A stretch of 64,000 nt of DNA from Microbulbifer taiwanensis (lineage in GTDB: Bacteria > Pseudomonadota > Gammaproteobacteria > Pseudomonadales > Cellvibrionaceae), in contig NZ_JACZFR010000001.1 in the NCBI RefSeq assembly GCF_014904815.1, forward strand, positions 1-64,000, given 5' to 3'. Position 1 is the stretch's first letter. Each line of letters begins with the position of its first letter. The position numbers were made by a program, and so were the translations under genes. The notes beneath the pieces are model-generated. The model ran no database searches. It saw nothing but the letters and a program-made list of their open reading frames with translations, and was not told the DNA's origin. Of the stretch, positions 45,020 to 53,748 are shown piece by piece.

Positions 45020-47248
45020 TTACTGGCAGGCGCTGCGAATTCCGTGTGCCTCCTGCACCGCCTCCAGCCAGTAGTAGGTATCGTTGTCGCTGAAGTAGTA
45101 GTAGACGCTGTCGTTCGGCAGCAGCACTACGGTGATGCCGCCGTATCCGGACAGGAAGGGAATCCACTGGGCGCCGTTGCAACCGCTCAGGTTACCGGCC
45201 ACATCGTGCGCCCAGAACCCATTGTTATAGCGGTAGTCCGCCAGCGGCACAGTGCCGATATCGGAAACTGATCTCTGCAGTGCCGCATCCAGCTGCGCCG
45301 CGTTCAGCATCTGCTGCCCATTAATTTTGCCATCGTCGATAGCGACAAAGCTGGCGATCTTGGCGATATCGTCCGGCAGCCACATCAGCCCCCAGCCGGC
45401 GAACGGCTGTTCGACCGCATCGTAGGTGCGGCGCGTGTACTGGCCGGTGGGGCCGACGCCGATCGGTTTCCACAGGTCCTCGACGACAGTATCGGCAAAG
45501 ATATCCGCGGAGCTGCCCTGCTGATTCTGCAGGTAGGCGTTCATCACCGCACCGGCGATATAGGTATCGGAGGTGTGGTAGACCCACTGGCTGCCCGGCG
45601 TCGCCTTGCGCGAATACTGGGTGCAGCTGTAATTGATCTTGCTCGCGTGACTATCCACCAGGAAGAGATTGTCGGTGTGCGTCGCGCCCTCGTCTTCCAT
45701 ATAGGTGCTGCTGCCGTAGTTGCCGGTGGCCATATCCAGCACATTGTTCAGCGTCACATCACTCCAGTTGCCGTTGCTGGCACAGTCGCCCACATGGCTG
45801 GCGACGATGCTGTTGCGCACACCCGGATACTGCTGTTCCAGGCGCATCATGGCCACGCCGGCGAACAGTGACTTGGCGGTGGAGTAGGAAGGTACCACCA
45901 GGGATTCGCAGTAGGGGTAGTCGCCGTTGCGGGTCACACAGTCGCCGCGGTAGTGGGTGCCGTCGATGACGAAGCCGGCGGTGCTGATATGGCTGGCGTC
46001 GGTACTGTTGGGCGCAGCGAAGGCGCTGTAGTCCGTGCCCGGGTAGTCGCTCGCCAGTGCGGACAGCGGCTTCACCGGCAGCCGCGCGGCGATTTCGTCC
46101 TGGTAATCCTGGATCAGCTGGCTCTGGCCGGCAATCGTCTGCGGCGTGTAGGTCGCACTCAGCAGTCCCCACCAGTCCGCCTTGAAATAGAGACAGGTCT
46201 CGCTGCTGATCTGGTAGGCGACTTTGGACACCGAACCATCCTCCTTGAACAGGAAGGACATAATCCCGTTGTGCATACAGTTGGCATTGCGCTGCTGCAG
46301 TGCGAAGGGAATGGTCGCGCGGCTGTAGCCGTTGTCACCGTTCTCCTGCCACACCCGTCCCGGTGTCAGCACATATTCCCAATTCGGATGCGAGCTCGGA
46401 ATGGAGCCGCGGGCTAGTGGGAAGATATGGCTGCCGGTCTGCACAAACTGGAAATCGAATTCCGGCAGGTGCTTGCGGGTATTGTCGCCGGGACCTGTGT
46501 AATTGTAGGTGTCCTCGTGCTCGGCGAAGCTGCCGCCGCTGGCCTCGCCGCTCAGGGTCAGCTTGCCGGCAAAGGCGTGCTGCGGATGCGCTGCGTCAAC
46601 CGGCAGCGCATAGCCGCTCAGATCGATGCGCGCACCGGGATCGCTGCCGCTCATCAGTGTGCCGTAGCTGAGCAGGGTGCGGTTCACATTGCCATTGCCG
46701 CTCAGCTCATCGTAGTAGTCGTCATTGCTACCGCCGCCACTGCTGCCACCGCCGCTGTCCACATCGCCGGTGACGAGAATATTGTCGCCGTAGCAGTAGT
46801 CGTAATACTGGTTCACGCTGGTGCGGTAGCGGATCAGCATCGAAGGCTTGTTGTCTGCATCGATGGCGACGCTGCTGGCCGTGTAGAGCGCGCTGTTGTC
46901 CTGGCCATTGACCAGGGTGATGGCATTGACCCAGGTATTGCCGCCGTCGTTGGACACCTCGGCGATACAGCTGTCGCCGAACTCCAGCGCATAGGCGGAA
47001 ATATCCAGGGAGATATTCACGTTGACATAGCCCTGGGTGGAGAAGGCCAGGCTGGCGCTGCTACCGACGCCCTGAATACCGATCGAATAGTTGCCGTAAT
47101 AGTAATTGGGATAGACGGTGCCGCTGGTGCTCCAGCCGTTCAGGTTGCCGTCCTGGAAATCGTCCGACACCAGAGTGTCTGCCTTCAGTTGCGACGAGGC
47201 GCAGGCACAGAGTGCCGCGGCCACCGCGAGGTGTTTGATTATTTTCAT
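45020..47248 (-). CDS. secreted SxxK serine hydrolase (beta-lactamase/esterase-like), short paralogue
   Basis: 742 residues with a signal peptide (a lipoprotein-like CACASS lies in it, but the spacing also fits ordinary cleavage after LKA). An N-terminal beta-sandwich (about 25-165) carries DDFQDGNLNGWSTSG, and a Gly/Ser linker GGGSSGGGS follows. The catalytic region contains SYSTAKS near residue 453, an SxxK nucleophile as in class C beta-lactamases and esterases, and YHTSDTY as a possible Tyr motif. It pairs with the longer paralogue immediately upstream on the same strand. Probably a secreted esterase or peptidase; substrate unknown. Confidence 0.75.
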   Translation of the reverse strand: MKIIKHLAVAAALCACASSQLKADTLVSDDFQDGNLNGWSTSGTVYPNYYYGNYSIGIQGVGSSASLAFSTQGYVNVNISLDISAYALEFGDSCIAEVSNDGGNTWVNAITLVNGQDNSALYTASSVAIDADNKPSMLIRYRTSVNQYYDYCYGDNILVTGDVDSGGGSSGGGSNDDYYDELSGNGNVNRTLLSYGTLMSGSDPGARIDLSGYALPVDAAHPQHAFAGKLTLSGEASGGSFAEHEDTYNYTGPGDNTRKHLPEFDFQFVQTGSHIFPLARGSIPSSHPNWEYVLTPGRVWQENGDNGYSRATIPFALQQRNANCMHNGIMSFLFKEDGSVSKVAYQISSETCLYFKADWWGLLSATYTPQTIAGQSQLIQDYQDEIAARLPVKPLSALASDYPGTDYSAFAAPNSTDASHISTAGFVIDGTHYRGDCVTRNGDYPYCESLVVPSYSTAKSLFAGVAMMRLEQQYPGVRNSIVASHVGDCASNGNWSDVTLNNVLDMATGNYGSSTYMEDEGATHTDNLFLVDSHASKINYSCTQYSRKATPGSQWVYHTSDTYIAGAVMNAYLQNQQGSSADIFADTVVEDLWKPIGVGPTGQYTRRTYDAVEQPFAGWGLMWLPDDIAKIASFVAIDDGKINGQQMLNAAQLDAALQRSVSDIGTVPLADYRYNNGFWAHDVAGNLSGCNGAQWIPFLSGYGGITVVLLPNDSVYYYFSDNDTYYWLEAVQEAHGIRSACQ

Positions 47249-47298
47249 AGTTCTATGTTCTTTCTGTGAAAAACTGTTGCAAATAAAGCCGTCACTGG

Positions 47299-47330
47299 CT
47301 CGTCATTCCGGCCTGTGCCGGAATGACGAG
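47299..47330. repeat. REP-like element, family A (perfect hairpin)
   Basis: CTCGTCATTCCGGC and GCCGGAATGACGAG pair perfectly over 14 bases around CTGT. It separates the two paralogous hydrolase genes. Confidence 0.85.
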
Positions 47331-47351
47331 AAGGCTGATCTGTAGGGATTT

Positions 47352-49853
47352 TCAGTTACAGAGACTGCGAATCGAGTGGGCCTCCACCGCCGCATCCATC
47401 CACACATACTCGTCGTCATCGGAGAAGTAGTAGTAGACGCTGTCGTTCGGCAGTATCAGCACCGAGATACCGCCGTAGCCGGACATGAACGGCAGCCACA
47501 GGTCACTGCTGCAGCCGGACAGGTTGCCGCTGATCTCATGGGCCCAGAAGCCGTTGTTGTACTTGTAGTCGGCGAGTGGATCAGTGCCGCGGTCGGATGG
47601 GTTCCTCTGCATGGCCGCGTCCAGCTCCGACTGATCGAGTAGTGTCTGGCTGGCACCAGAGAAGAAGCTGCCGATCTTGGCCACGTCGTCGCGCAGCCAC
47701 ATCAGCCCCCAGCCGGTAAACGGCTGCGCGGTGGCGTCGTAGGTGCGGCGGGTGAATTCCGCCGTCAGGCTGACACCCAGCGGTGACAGTACTTCGTCGA
47801 CCAGGATATCGGTGAAAATATCCGTACCGCTGCCCTCGATACCCTGCACATAGGCGTTCATCGCCGTGCCGAGAATATAGGTATCGGAGGTGTGATAGAC
47901 CCACTGGGTGCCCGGCGTCGCCTTGCGTGGATATTCGGTGCAGCTGTAACCGATCTTGGACGCGTGGTCTTCCGGCAGGAAGAGGTCGTTGGTGTGGCTG
48001 GCACCCTCGTCGCTCATATAGCCGGCCAGATTGTAATTGCCGGTGGCCATATCCAGCGCATTTTCGAAGGTCACGTCGTCCCAGTTTCCACTGCTTGCAC
48101 AGTCCGGCACATAGTTGCCGACAATCTGGTTGAAGCTGCCGGAGTATTTCTGCTCCAGGCGCATCAGGGTGCTGCCGGCAAATACCGACTTGGCGCTGGA
48201 GTAGGAGGGCACTGCCAGGGATTCGCAGTAGGGGTAATCGCCCCGGCGCGACGCACAGCCACCTACATAGTGAGTGCCGTCGATCACAAAGCCCACCAGG
48301 GAGATATGGGCCGGGTCCTTACCGCCGGGCGCGGTGAACTTGCCCGCGTCCGTACCCGGATAATCCGTGGCCAGGTCGGACAGCGGCTTCACCGGCATGC
48401 GCCCGTTCACTTCCGCCTGGTAGCCGGCAATCAGGTCGGCGGCATTGCTGACACTGTGCGGTGTATAGCTTGCGGAAAGCTGGCCCCACATATCCACCTT
48501 GAAATAGAGGCAGGTCTCGCCGGCAATTTGGTAGGCAACGTCGGACACCGAGCCGTCGTCCTTGAACAGGAAGGTCAGTACGCCGTTGTGCATACAGTTG
48601 GCGTTTTTCTGCTGCAGCGCAAACGGCAGGGCCGCGCGGCTGTAGCCGCCGTCACCGTTCTCGTTCCATACGCGCCCGGGTGTCAGCACATATTCCCACT
48701 CCGGGTGCGCGCTGGGAATAGAGCCACGCTGCACCGGGAATAGATGGCTGCCGGTCTGTATGAATTCGAAATCGAACTCGGGCAGGTGCTTGCGCGTCGT
48801 GTCCTGGGAACCCGTATAGCGGAAAGTATCCACATGTTCATCGAAGGCACCGCCGCCGGCCTCGCCAAACAGTTCCAGGCTGCCCTCGAAGTTGTTCGTC
48901 GGCATGGCCGCGTTGGCCGGCAGCGCGTAGTGGCTGTAGTCCACCAGCGAGCTCGGGTCACTGCCGTTGATCAGCGTATTGAACGTCAGCTGGCCGCGGC
49001 TGACATTGCCACTGCCGGTGAGCGGATCGAAATCCTCGACGCTGCCGCCGCCCTCGGTTGAGCTGCCGGAGAGACTGATAACAAAGCTGCCCTCGTCCGG
49101 ATCGTTGGAGCTGACGGTGATAGAGCCGTTGAAGCTGCCCTCGGAGGCGGGTGCAAACTCGACGCCGATCTGGCAGCTGCCGGCGGGTGCTACAGTGGTG
49201 CAGTTGTTGGAAGCGATGCTGAAGGGCGCCGCCGGGCTGCTGACATTGGAAATCACCAGGTCGGCGCTGCCGGCATTGGAGATAGCCGCGTTCAGGGTAT
49301 TGCTGCCGCCGGGGGCAATATTGCCGAAATTGAGAGCGGAGGGACCGTCGATATCCGGATCCGTCGGCGCGCCGCCGCTGCCGGTCACCGCCACCGACTG
49401 GCCGTAGCAGTAGTCGCCGGTGGTGGCGCCGGTACCGCGAAAGCGCACTTGCACCTGTGGGTTGTTGTCGATACCGGCGGGCGAACTGCTGGCGCTGTAG
49501 TGGGTGCCGCTGTCCTGGCCGTTGGCGACAGTCAGCGCGGTGATCCAGTTGTTGCCGCCGTCGGTGGAAATCTCCGCGTAGCAGTATTCATTGTTCTCCA
49601 GCGACGTCGCGGACATGACAAGATCCACCGACACAGAGGAAAAGCCGGCGGTGGAAACCGCGCGGGTCGCCGTGGCCGTGGCGCGCAGGCGGATGGATTC
49701 ATTGTTGTAGGCGTCCACATTGCCGGAAGTGGACCAGCCATCGATATCGCCATCGGAAAAATCGTCGGAAAAAACCGTGGCCGCATTTGCGGCCAGCGGC
49801 AAAACGAGGGCGGGCGCCAGCAGCGCCCAGCGCAGTTTGGGGAAGGGTTTCAT
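47352..49853 (-). CDS. secreted SxxK serine hydrolase, long paralogue with choice-of-anchor-type domain
   Basis: 833 residues. A signal peptide ending ANAA is followed by the same N-terminal beta-sandwich as its neighbour (DDFSDGDIDGWSTSG). Next comes an additional domain (about 170-265, LNFGNIAPGGSNTLNAAISN, GVEFAPASEGSFNGSITVSS) of the choice-of-anchor D/ASH type that the shorter paralogue lacks. The catalytic region is closely related to the paralogue: SYSSAKS near residue 549, YHTSDTY and a conserved ending with SGYGGISVLILPNDSVYYYFS. The pair reflects tandem duplication with gain or loss of one module. Confidence 0.75.
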   Translation of the reverse strand: MKPFPKLRWALLAPALVLPLAANAATVFSDDFSDGDIDGWSTSGNVDAYNNESIRLRATATATRAVSTAGFSSVSVDLVMSATSLENNEYCYAEISTDGGNNWITALTVANGQDSGTHYSASSSPAGIDNNPQVQVRFRGTGATTGDYCYGQSVAVTGSGGAPTDPDIDGPSALNFGNIAPGGSNTLNAAISNAGSADLVISNVSSPAAPFSIASNNCTTVAPAGSCQIGVEFAPASEGSFNGSITVSSNDPDEGSFVISLSGSSTEGGGSVEDFDPLTGSGNVSRGQLTFNTLINGSDPSSLVDYSHYALPANAAMPTNNFEGSLELFGEAGGGAFDEHVDTFRYTGSQDTTRKHLPEFDFEFIQTGSHLFPVQRGSIPSAHPEWEYVLTPGRVWNENGDGGYSRAALPFALQQKNANCMHNGVLTFLFKDDGSVSDVAYQIAGETCLYFKVDMWGQLSASYTPHSVSNAADLIAGYQAEVNGRMPVKPLSDLATDYPGTDAGKFTAPGGKDPAHISLVGFVIDGTHYVGGCASRRGDYPYCESLAVPSYSSAKSVFAGSTLMRLEQKYSGSFNQIVGNYVPDCASSGNWDDVTFENALDMATGNYNLAGYMSDEGASHTNDLFLPEDHASKIGYSCTEYPRKATPGTQWVYHTSDTYILGTAMNAYVQGIEGSGTDIFTDILVDEVLSPLGVSLTAEFTRRTYDATAQPFTGWGLMWLRDDVAKIGSFFSGASQTLLDQSELDAAMQRNPSDRGTDPLADYKYNNGFWAHEISGNLSGCSSDLWLPFMSGYGGISVLILPNDSVYYYFSDDDEYVWMDAAVEAHSIRSLCN

Positions 49854-49895
49854 AGTCGCACCTGGTTTTTATAGGAATTCTTGTCTTGAGCGATG

Positions 49896-49932
49896 CGGTC
49901 TCCCGCCGCAAACGGCGGGCAGCATGAGACCG
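49896..49932. terminator. nested hairpin between ATP-grasp and hydrolase genes
   Basis: CCCGCCG-CAAA-CGGCGGG (49902-49919) is enclosed by CGGTCTC and GAGACCG. It lies about 120 bases after the minus-strand ATP-grasp stop and about 45 bases upstream of the hydrolase start. No T tract follows. Confidence 0.45.
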
Positions 49933-50051
49933 GTTAACACAGAGCGAATCTAAGATGCGATTGAACGGGCTGCGGTGTTAGCACCACCTGTGGGGCATTG
50001 ATGGGACCAGAGGAGTGAATGGGGTGCCGGGATTTCCCGGCAGCCTCGGCA

Positions 50052-50882
50052 TCAGGCCGCCTGTCTGAGGCGCCGGCGCGGCGACGTGGGCCGGCTGGGG
50101 AAGTTGGGCCCGGTCGGCACAGACTGCTGCAACAGGTAGTCGAGTATCGCCTCGCGCAGGCGGGCGTCGCCGCCCTCAATGCCCTGGTTGCCGAACAGCC
50201 GGTTGAACTCCAGCACATAGGGGTGGCCGCCGACCATGGCGATATCGAAGCCCGCGTGATTGATCTCCAGGGCCTGCGCCAGGTGCAGGGCCAGGTCCAC
50301 AGCCGCCCGTGGCACCGGGCTGCGGTCGACGAATCCGCCCCTGGCCACATTGTTGTAGAAGCCCTGCGCCGCCTGCAGGCGCCAGTAGGCGGCAATCACC
50401 TGGTCGCCGATGATCACTATGCGGATATCCCGGTCGATCGGCAGCAGCTCCTGTACATAGAGCACATCGGTCCCGGCCAAATAGTCCCGCCAGTCCTGCA
50501 GCGACTCGATCAGCCAGACGCCGTTGCCCTGGGAGGCCTTGGGCAGCTTGGCCACGAAGGGGTGATCCATCTGCTCCCACAACCCGGTGGCATTCTCCGG
50601 CGTATTGGCGGCGATCCGGGTAACGGGGGTGTTGGCCGGCGCCACCAGCTCGAAGGCGCGAGTCATCTCTATCTTGTTGTGGCCCAGGCGGTAGCTGGCC
50701 TCGCTGGGAAATACCCGCGCCTTCAGGCCATAGACCAGCGCGTTCAGCTGCCAGTACTCGGGGAACAGTACCCAGTCGGCCGCGCCGATATCGGCCCTGT
50801 ACCTGAAGACCTCCCCGGGTTTTAACTGCAGGGTGTCCGCGAACCCCAGGGTGCGGAATACGTTAAAGGAGACCCACGACAT
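50052..50882 (-). CDS. RimK-like ATP-grasp protein
   Basis: 276 residues with ATP-grasp features. There is a Lys in PFVAKLPKASQGNGVWLI of the ATP-binding lid and YVQELLPIDRDIRIVIIGDQVIAAYWR, which is the RimK/LysX style. The metal-binding HAGFDIAMVGGHPYVLEFNRLFGNQG lies near the end. These enzymes join amino acids or peptides to a carboxylate at the cost of ATP. The N-terminal pre-ATP-grasp domain (about 1-75) is present but diverged. No neighbouring substrate protein or partner enzyme is evident, so the acceptor is unknown. The C-terminal tail is Pro/Arg-rich. Confidence 0.82.
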   Translation of the reverse strand: MSWVSFNVFRTLGFADTLQLKPGEVFRYRADIGAADWVLFPEYWQLNALVYGLKARVFPSEASYRLGHNKIEMTRAFELVAPANTPVTRIAANTPENATGLWEQMDHPFVAKLPKASQGNGVWLIESLQDWRDYLAGTDVLYVQELLPIDRDIRIVIIGDQVIAAYWRLQAAQGFYNNVARGGFVDRSPVPRAAVDLALHLAQALEINHAGFDIAMVGGHPYVLEFNRLFGNQGIEGGDARLREAILDYLLQQSVPTGPNFPSRPTSPRRRLRQAA

Positions 50883-51052
50883 CTTGTGATCAGGCGTAAA
50901 TTGCGACGCGCGTTTTTAAGGCAGCTGGCGTCGGGCGTCAAGCAGTTTGATGCCGGTTTCGGGTGAGCTGGCGCGGGGCGGGGTGACATATTTCGCGCTG
51001 TAATCATTAGAGCCATAACCGCTTGCAGAGCGGCGTAAGCTGCGGCCGGGCA

Positions 51053-51649
51053 CTACCGCAAAGCGTCGCTCAACTCCGCACTGACGGTCGCAATCACCGC
51101 CCTGTCCTCGGGCATCCAGCGGTGCAACTTGACCGGAAACTGGTAGTGCCTGCCAATCGGCAGCAGGGCGCTGGAGTGTGGCACTATGGTCGCGTCGTAG
51201 GGCGTCCAGATGGACACCGGCTCGGTGCAGGCGAGGCTGTCTATCTCCCGATTGAGTTCCGCCAGGAAGCGGCTGCCGATACCCAGCTGCCGACCGCCCC
51301 GGTAGGGCAGCAGGTTGGCCCAGAAGCTGCCGAAATGGGGGCTGGAGATGGAGATGAATTTGTGCACCCGCGCCAATCCACCCAGCGACTGCAAGTAGTG
51401 GCGCGCCACTATGCCACCCATACTGAACCCCACCAGCGCACAGGTGCTTTCCTTCCCGCAGTGTGTCTCCGACTGCTCCTTCAATTGTTGCGACAGGTGC
51501 TCCATGCCGTGCCAGCCGGAGTTGTATTTCAGGTGGATGTAGTGGGCTGTGAATCCCGCGGAGGCCAGGGATTTCTGCATGCGCTGCATCGACCATCCGT
51601 AGTCGAAAATGCCGGGAATCAGCAGTACCGTGCGACTCTTTTCAGGCAT
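51053..51649 (-). CDS. lipase-like alpha/beta hydrolase
   Basis: 198 residues from ATG 51649; the frame extends six codons to a TTG at 51667, but neither start has a strong ribosome site. The opening RTVLLIPGIFDYGWSMQRMQ and the elbow GFSMGGIVARHYLQ resemble triacylglycerol lipase and PGAP1-like hydrolases. Asp is likely in TPYDATIVP and His near the end, in the KLHRW region. No signal peptide is visible. It is on the same strand as the GNAT gene, 29 bases behind it, so the two are probably co-transcribed. Confidence 0.8.
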   Translation of the reverse strand: MPEKSRTVLLIPGIFDYGWSMQRMQKSLASAGFTAHYIHLKYNSGWHGMEHLSQQLKEQSETHCGKESTCALVGFSMGGIVARHYLQSLGGLARVHKFISISSPHFGSFWANLLPYRGGRQLGIGSRFLAELNREIDSLACTEPVSIWTPYDATIVPHSSALLPIGRHYQFPVKLHRWMPEDRAVIATVSAELSDALR

Positions 51650-51678
51650 GGTGTGAATACTCGTCAATAACCGCGCAC

Positions 51679-52179
51679 CTACTCCCGCTCGGTGCGGTAA
51701 ACCTCCATACCGCGGGCGCGATAGTTGTCCAGCGCGCCCGGGTGGTCCAGGGTGCAGGTGTGCACCCAGACCTCTTTGGTGTCCCCCCAGCTCCAGGCGG
51801 ATTCCAGCGCGTGGGTCAGCAGGTAGCCGCCGTAACCCCTGCCGATAAACTTCGGCGCCAGGCCGAAATAGGCGATCTGCACATCGCCGCCCGCCTGTTG
51901 TTCCAGTTCGTAGTAGCCGGCGATGGAGCCCCGGTGGTAGGCCACCCAGGTGCGCAGCTGCTCCCGCTCTGCGTAGCGCTGCCAGTCAGCGTCGGGCAGT
52001 TTCAATCGGTCGGCCCACTGCCAGGCCTCGCCCACCAGCTGGTAGAGATAGCGGTTAAAGCGGAACTCCTTCACCTCCGCCTCCATGACCTCCAGCCCCT
52101 CGGGGCGCGGCTTACCGCGAATCTGCTCCGGTGAGGTCATTTGCAGATAGTAGATGGTTACCGGATCTTTTTGGCTCAA
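51679..52179 (-). CDS. GNAT family N-acetyltransferase
   Basis: The acetyl-CoA-binding core is AYFGLAPKFIGRGYGGYLLTHALESAWSWG, followed by VWVHTCTLDHPGALDNYRARGMEVYRTE, the standard GNAT end. Family homologues begin just before VTIYYLQMTSP, so the TTG at 52179 (GGAGCAG upstream) is the best start, giving 166 residues. A start at 52284 would extend the frame across the divergent promoter of the DUF899 gene and is unlikely; ATG 52140 is the other option. Acceptor substrate unknown. Confidence 0.8.
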   Translation of the reverse strand: MSQKDPVTIYYLQMTSPEQIRGKPRPEGLEVMEAEVKEFRFNRYLYQLVGEAWQWADRLKLPDADWQRYAEREQLRTWVAYHRGSIAGYYELEQQAGGDVQIAYFGLAPKFIGRGYGGYLLTHALESAWSWGDTKEVWVHTCTLDHPGALDNYRARGMEVYRTERE

Positions 52180-52282
52180 ACCTGCTGCTCCAAGTTCGTG
52201 TGCGGAAATGTTCAACCAGGGCTTGTGGTTGCGGTTAACTATACTCTGGACCAGATCCACCATCGACCGGGAATCCTCCGCC

Positions 52283-52969
52283 ATGACAGAACCCCGCTAC
52301 CCCAATGAAAGCCCCGAATATAGAGAAGCCAGGGACAGGCTGCTCGAAGAGGAAAAGGCCCTGATCGAACAGGTCGGGCGGGTCGCCGAGCTGCGCCGGC
52401 AGTTGCCGCCCGGCGGACGCCTGAAGGAAGACTACCAGTTCCAGTGGGCGAATGAAGGCAGGGTCGGCCAGCCGGTCAGGCTCTCCGAACTGTTCGGCGA
52501 CAAGCCCACCCTGTTGCTCTACAACTTTATGTACGGCCCTGGTTGGGACAAGCCCTGCCTGTCCTGTACGTCATTGATGGACGGCTTCGACCGCACCGCC
52601 TACCAGGTCTCCCAGGATGCCGCCTTCTGCGGTATCGCCAAGGCCCCGGCGGAGAAGATCAACGCCTGGGCGCGAACCCGCGGCTGGAGCCAGATCAATC
52701 TGGTGTCGGGTTTCGGCACCAACTACCAGGCCGACTATCGGTGCCAGGGGGAAAACGACGAAATGCAATTGCCCGTGCTGCACGTGTTCAGGAAGCGGGA
52801 CGGCGACATCTACCATTTTTGGGGAACCGAGCTGCCGAGCAACCACGTCGACACCGTCTGGCCCTACTGGAACCTGATGGACTTTACCCCGGAGGGTCGC
52901 CCGGACCGGGATATGCCGCCGCAGAATTTCCGCTCCGAGTTTCTGGAGAAACACTACCTGGATCAGTAG
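52283..52969 (+). CDS. DUF899 thioredoxin-like protein
   Basis: ATG 52283 starts a 228-residue protein with the DUF899 layout. There is a helical start (YREARDRLLEEEKALIEQVGRVAELRRQLPPGG), FGDKPTLLLYNFMYGP and a Cys pair in KPCLSCTSLMDGF, a thioredoxin-like peroxidase or dehydrogenase motif. The end is DIYHFWGTELPSNHVDTVWPYWNLMDFTPEGR. These proteins are thioredoxin-fold and often annotated as thioredoxin family; no enzyme activity is established here. It is divergent from the GNAT gene and convergent with the cupin gene. Confidence 0.87.
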   Translation: MTEPRYPNESPEYREARDRLLEEEKALIEQVGRVAELRRQLPPGGRLKEDYQFQWANEGRVGQPVRLSELFGDKPTLLLYNFMYGPGWDKPCLSCTSLMDGFDRTAYQVSQDAAFCGIAKAPAEKINAWARTRGWSQINLVSGFGTNYQADYRCQGENDEMQLPVLHVFRKRDGDIYHFWGTELPSNHVDTVWPYWNLMDFTPEGRPDRDMPPQNFRSEFLEKHYLDQ

Positions 52970-52996
52970 TGCGCGGCCAAAGGGCGGACAGGGCGG

Positions 52997-53311
52997 CTAT
53001 CGATAAAACACCGCCAGCCAGATGGTGGTGTTGTGCGGATCCGTCCAGCTGACCCTGTGCCTGCTGTGAGCGGGAATATTGATAAAGTCCCCGACTTCCA
53101 GCTTCACCTCGTGCCCGCTATCAAATGCCAGCTCTGCCGCCCCCTGCAGGACCATCACCCACTCATTCTCCTCCTGGTCGTACCAGCCCTGTTCCGGGGA
53201 TGCCTGGCCCTTCGAGATGATGCGCTCTATCCGCATGGACTCGCTGCGGACCAGGTCCTCGAATACTTCCTCGCCGAGCTCGTCCGGCAGTGATGAAAAT
53301 ATATTGTTCAT
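52997..53311 (-). CDS. small cupin protein
   Basis: 104 residues of a single cupin barrel: WVMVLQGAAELAFDSGHEVKLEVGDFINIPAHSRHRVSW contains the two conserved cupin motifs with Glu and His positions for metal binding. The phrase ASPEQGWYDQEENEWVMVL is typical of a stand-alone cupin group linked to small ligands or phosphomannose-isomerase-like folds. Function not determinable. It lies 33 bases behind the NIPSNAP gene on the same strand. Confidence 0.85.
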   Translation of the reverse strand: MNNIFSSLPDELGEEVFEDLVRSESMRIERIISKGQASPEQGWYDQEENEWVMVLQGAAELAFDSGHEVKLEVGDFINIPAHSRHRVSWTDPHNTTIWLAVFYR

Positions 53312-53344
53312 GGATTCTGAGCCATGGAGGGTGTTGGCCGGTCG

Positions 53345-53650
53345 CTACTCGAACACCGGTCTGAAGAAGCTGCGCTCATAGCTGAGAATACACTGTGTTT
53401 CCTCGGCATACTCGAAGGCAGCAATACAGCCGGCATCCTTAAACGAATCCAGGCGATATTTCTCGTACTCCGCGAGACTTGGGAAAGTGAACAGTGCCAA
53501 TGCTATATTGCTGGCTCCCTCAGAAGGCAGGAAGTAGCCGTTGTGGCTGCCGCCGAACCTGTTTACCAGAGGAATCCACAGCTTTGCATAGTGCTCGAAC
53601 TCAGGGATTTTATAGGGGTCAATGACGTATTTCAGATAGCAGGTTACCAC
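53345..53650 (-). CDS. NIPSNAP family protein
   Basis: 101 residues of a dimeric alpha-beta barrel fold. Features are YLKYVIDPYKIPEFEHYAKLWIPLVNRFGGSHNGYFLPSEGASN and ALFTFPSLAEYEKYRLDSFKD, the classic bacterial NIPSNAP signature. The function in bacteria is unknown. The gene probably shares a transcript with the cupin gene that follows it. Confidence 0.88.
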   Translation of the reverse strand: MVTCYLKYVIDPYKIPEFEHYAKLWIPLVNRFGGSHNGYFLPSEGASNIALALFTFPSLAEYEKYRLDSFKDAGCIAAFEYAEETQCILSYERSFFRPVFE

Positions 53651-53748
53651 TGAGAGCTCCTTGTTGTTCAGAATGGATGGTCAACCGATCGTCGCAGGCA
53701 GACGGGGCCAGATAGCCGGGGCGTCTGCCGGATACCGGGTTTTCGTAT

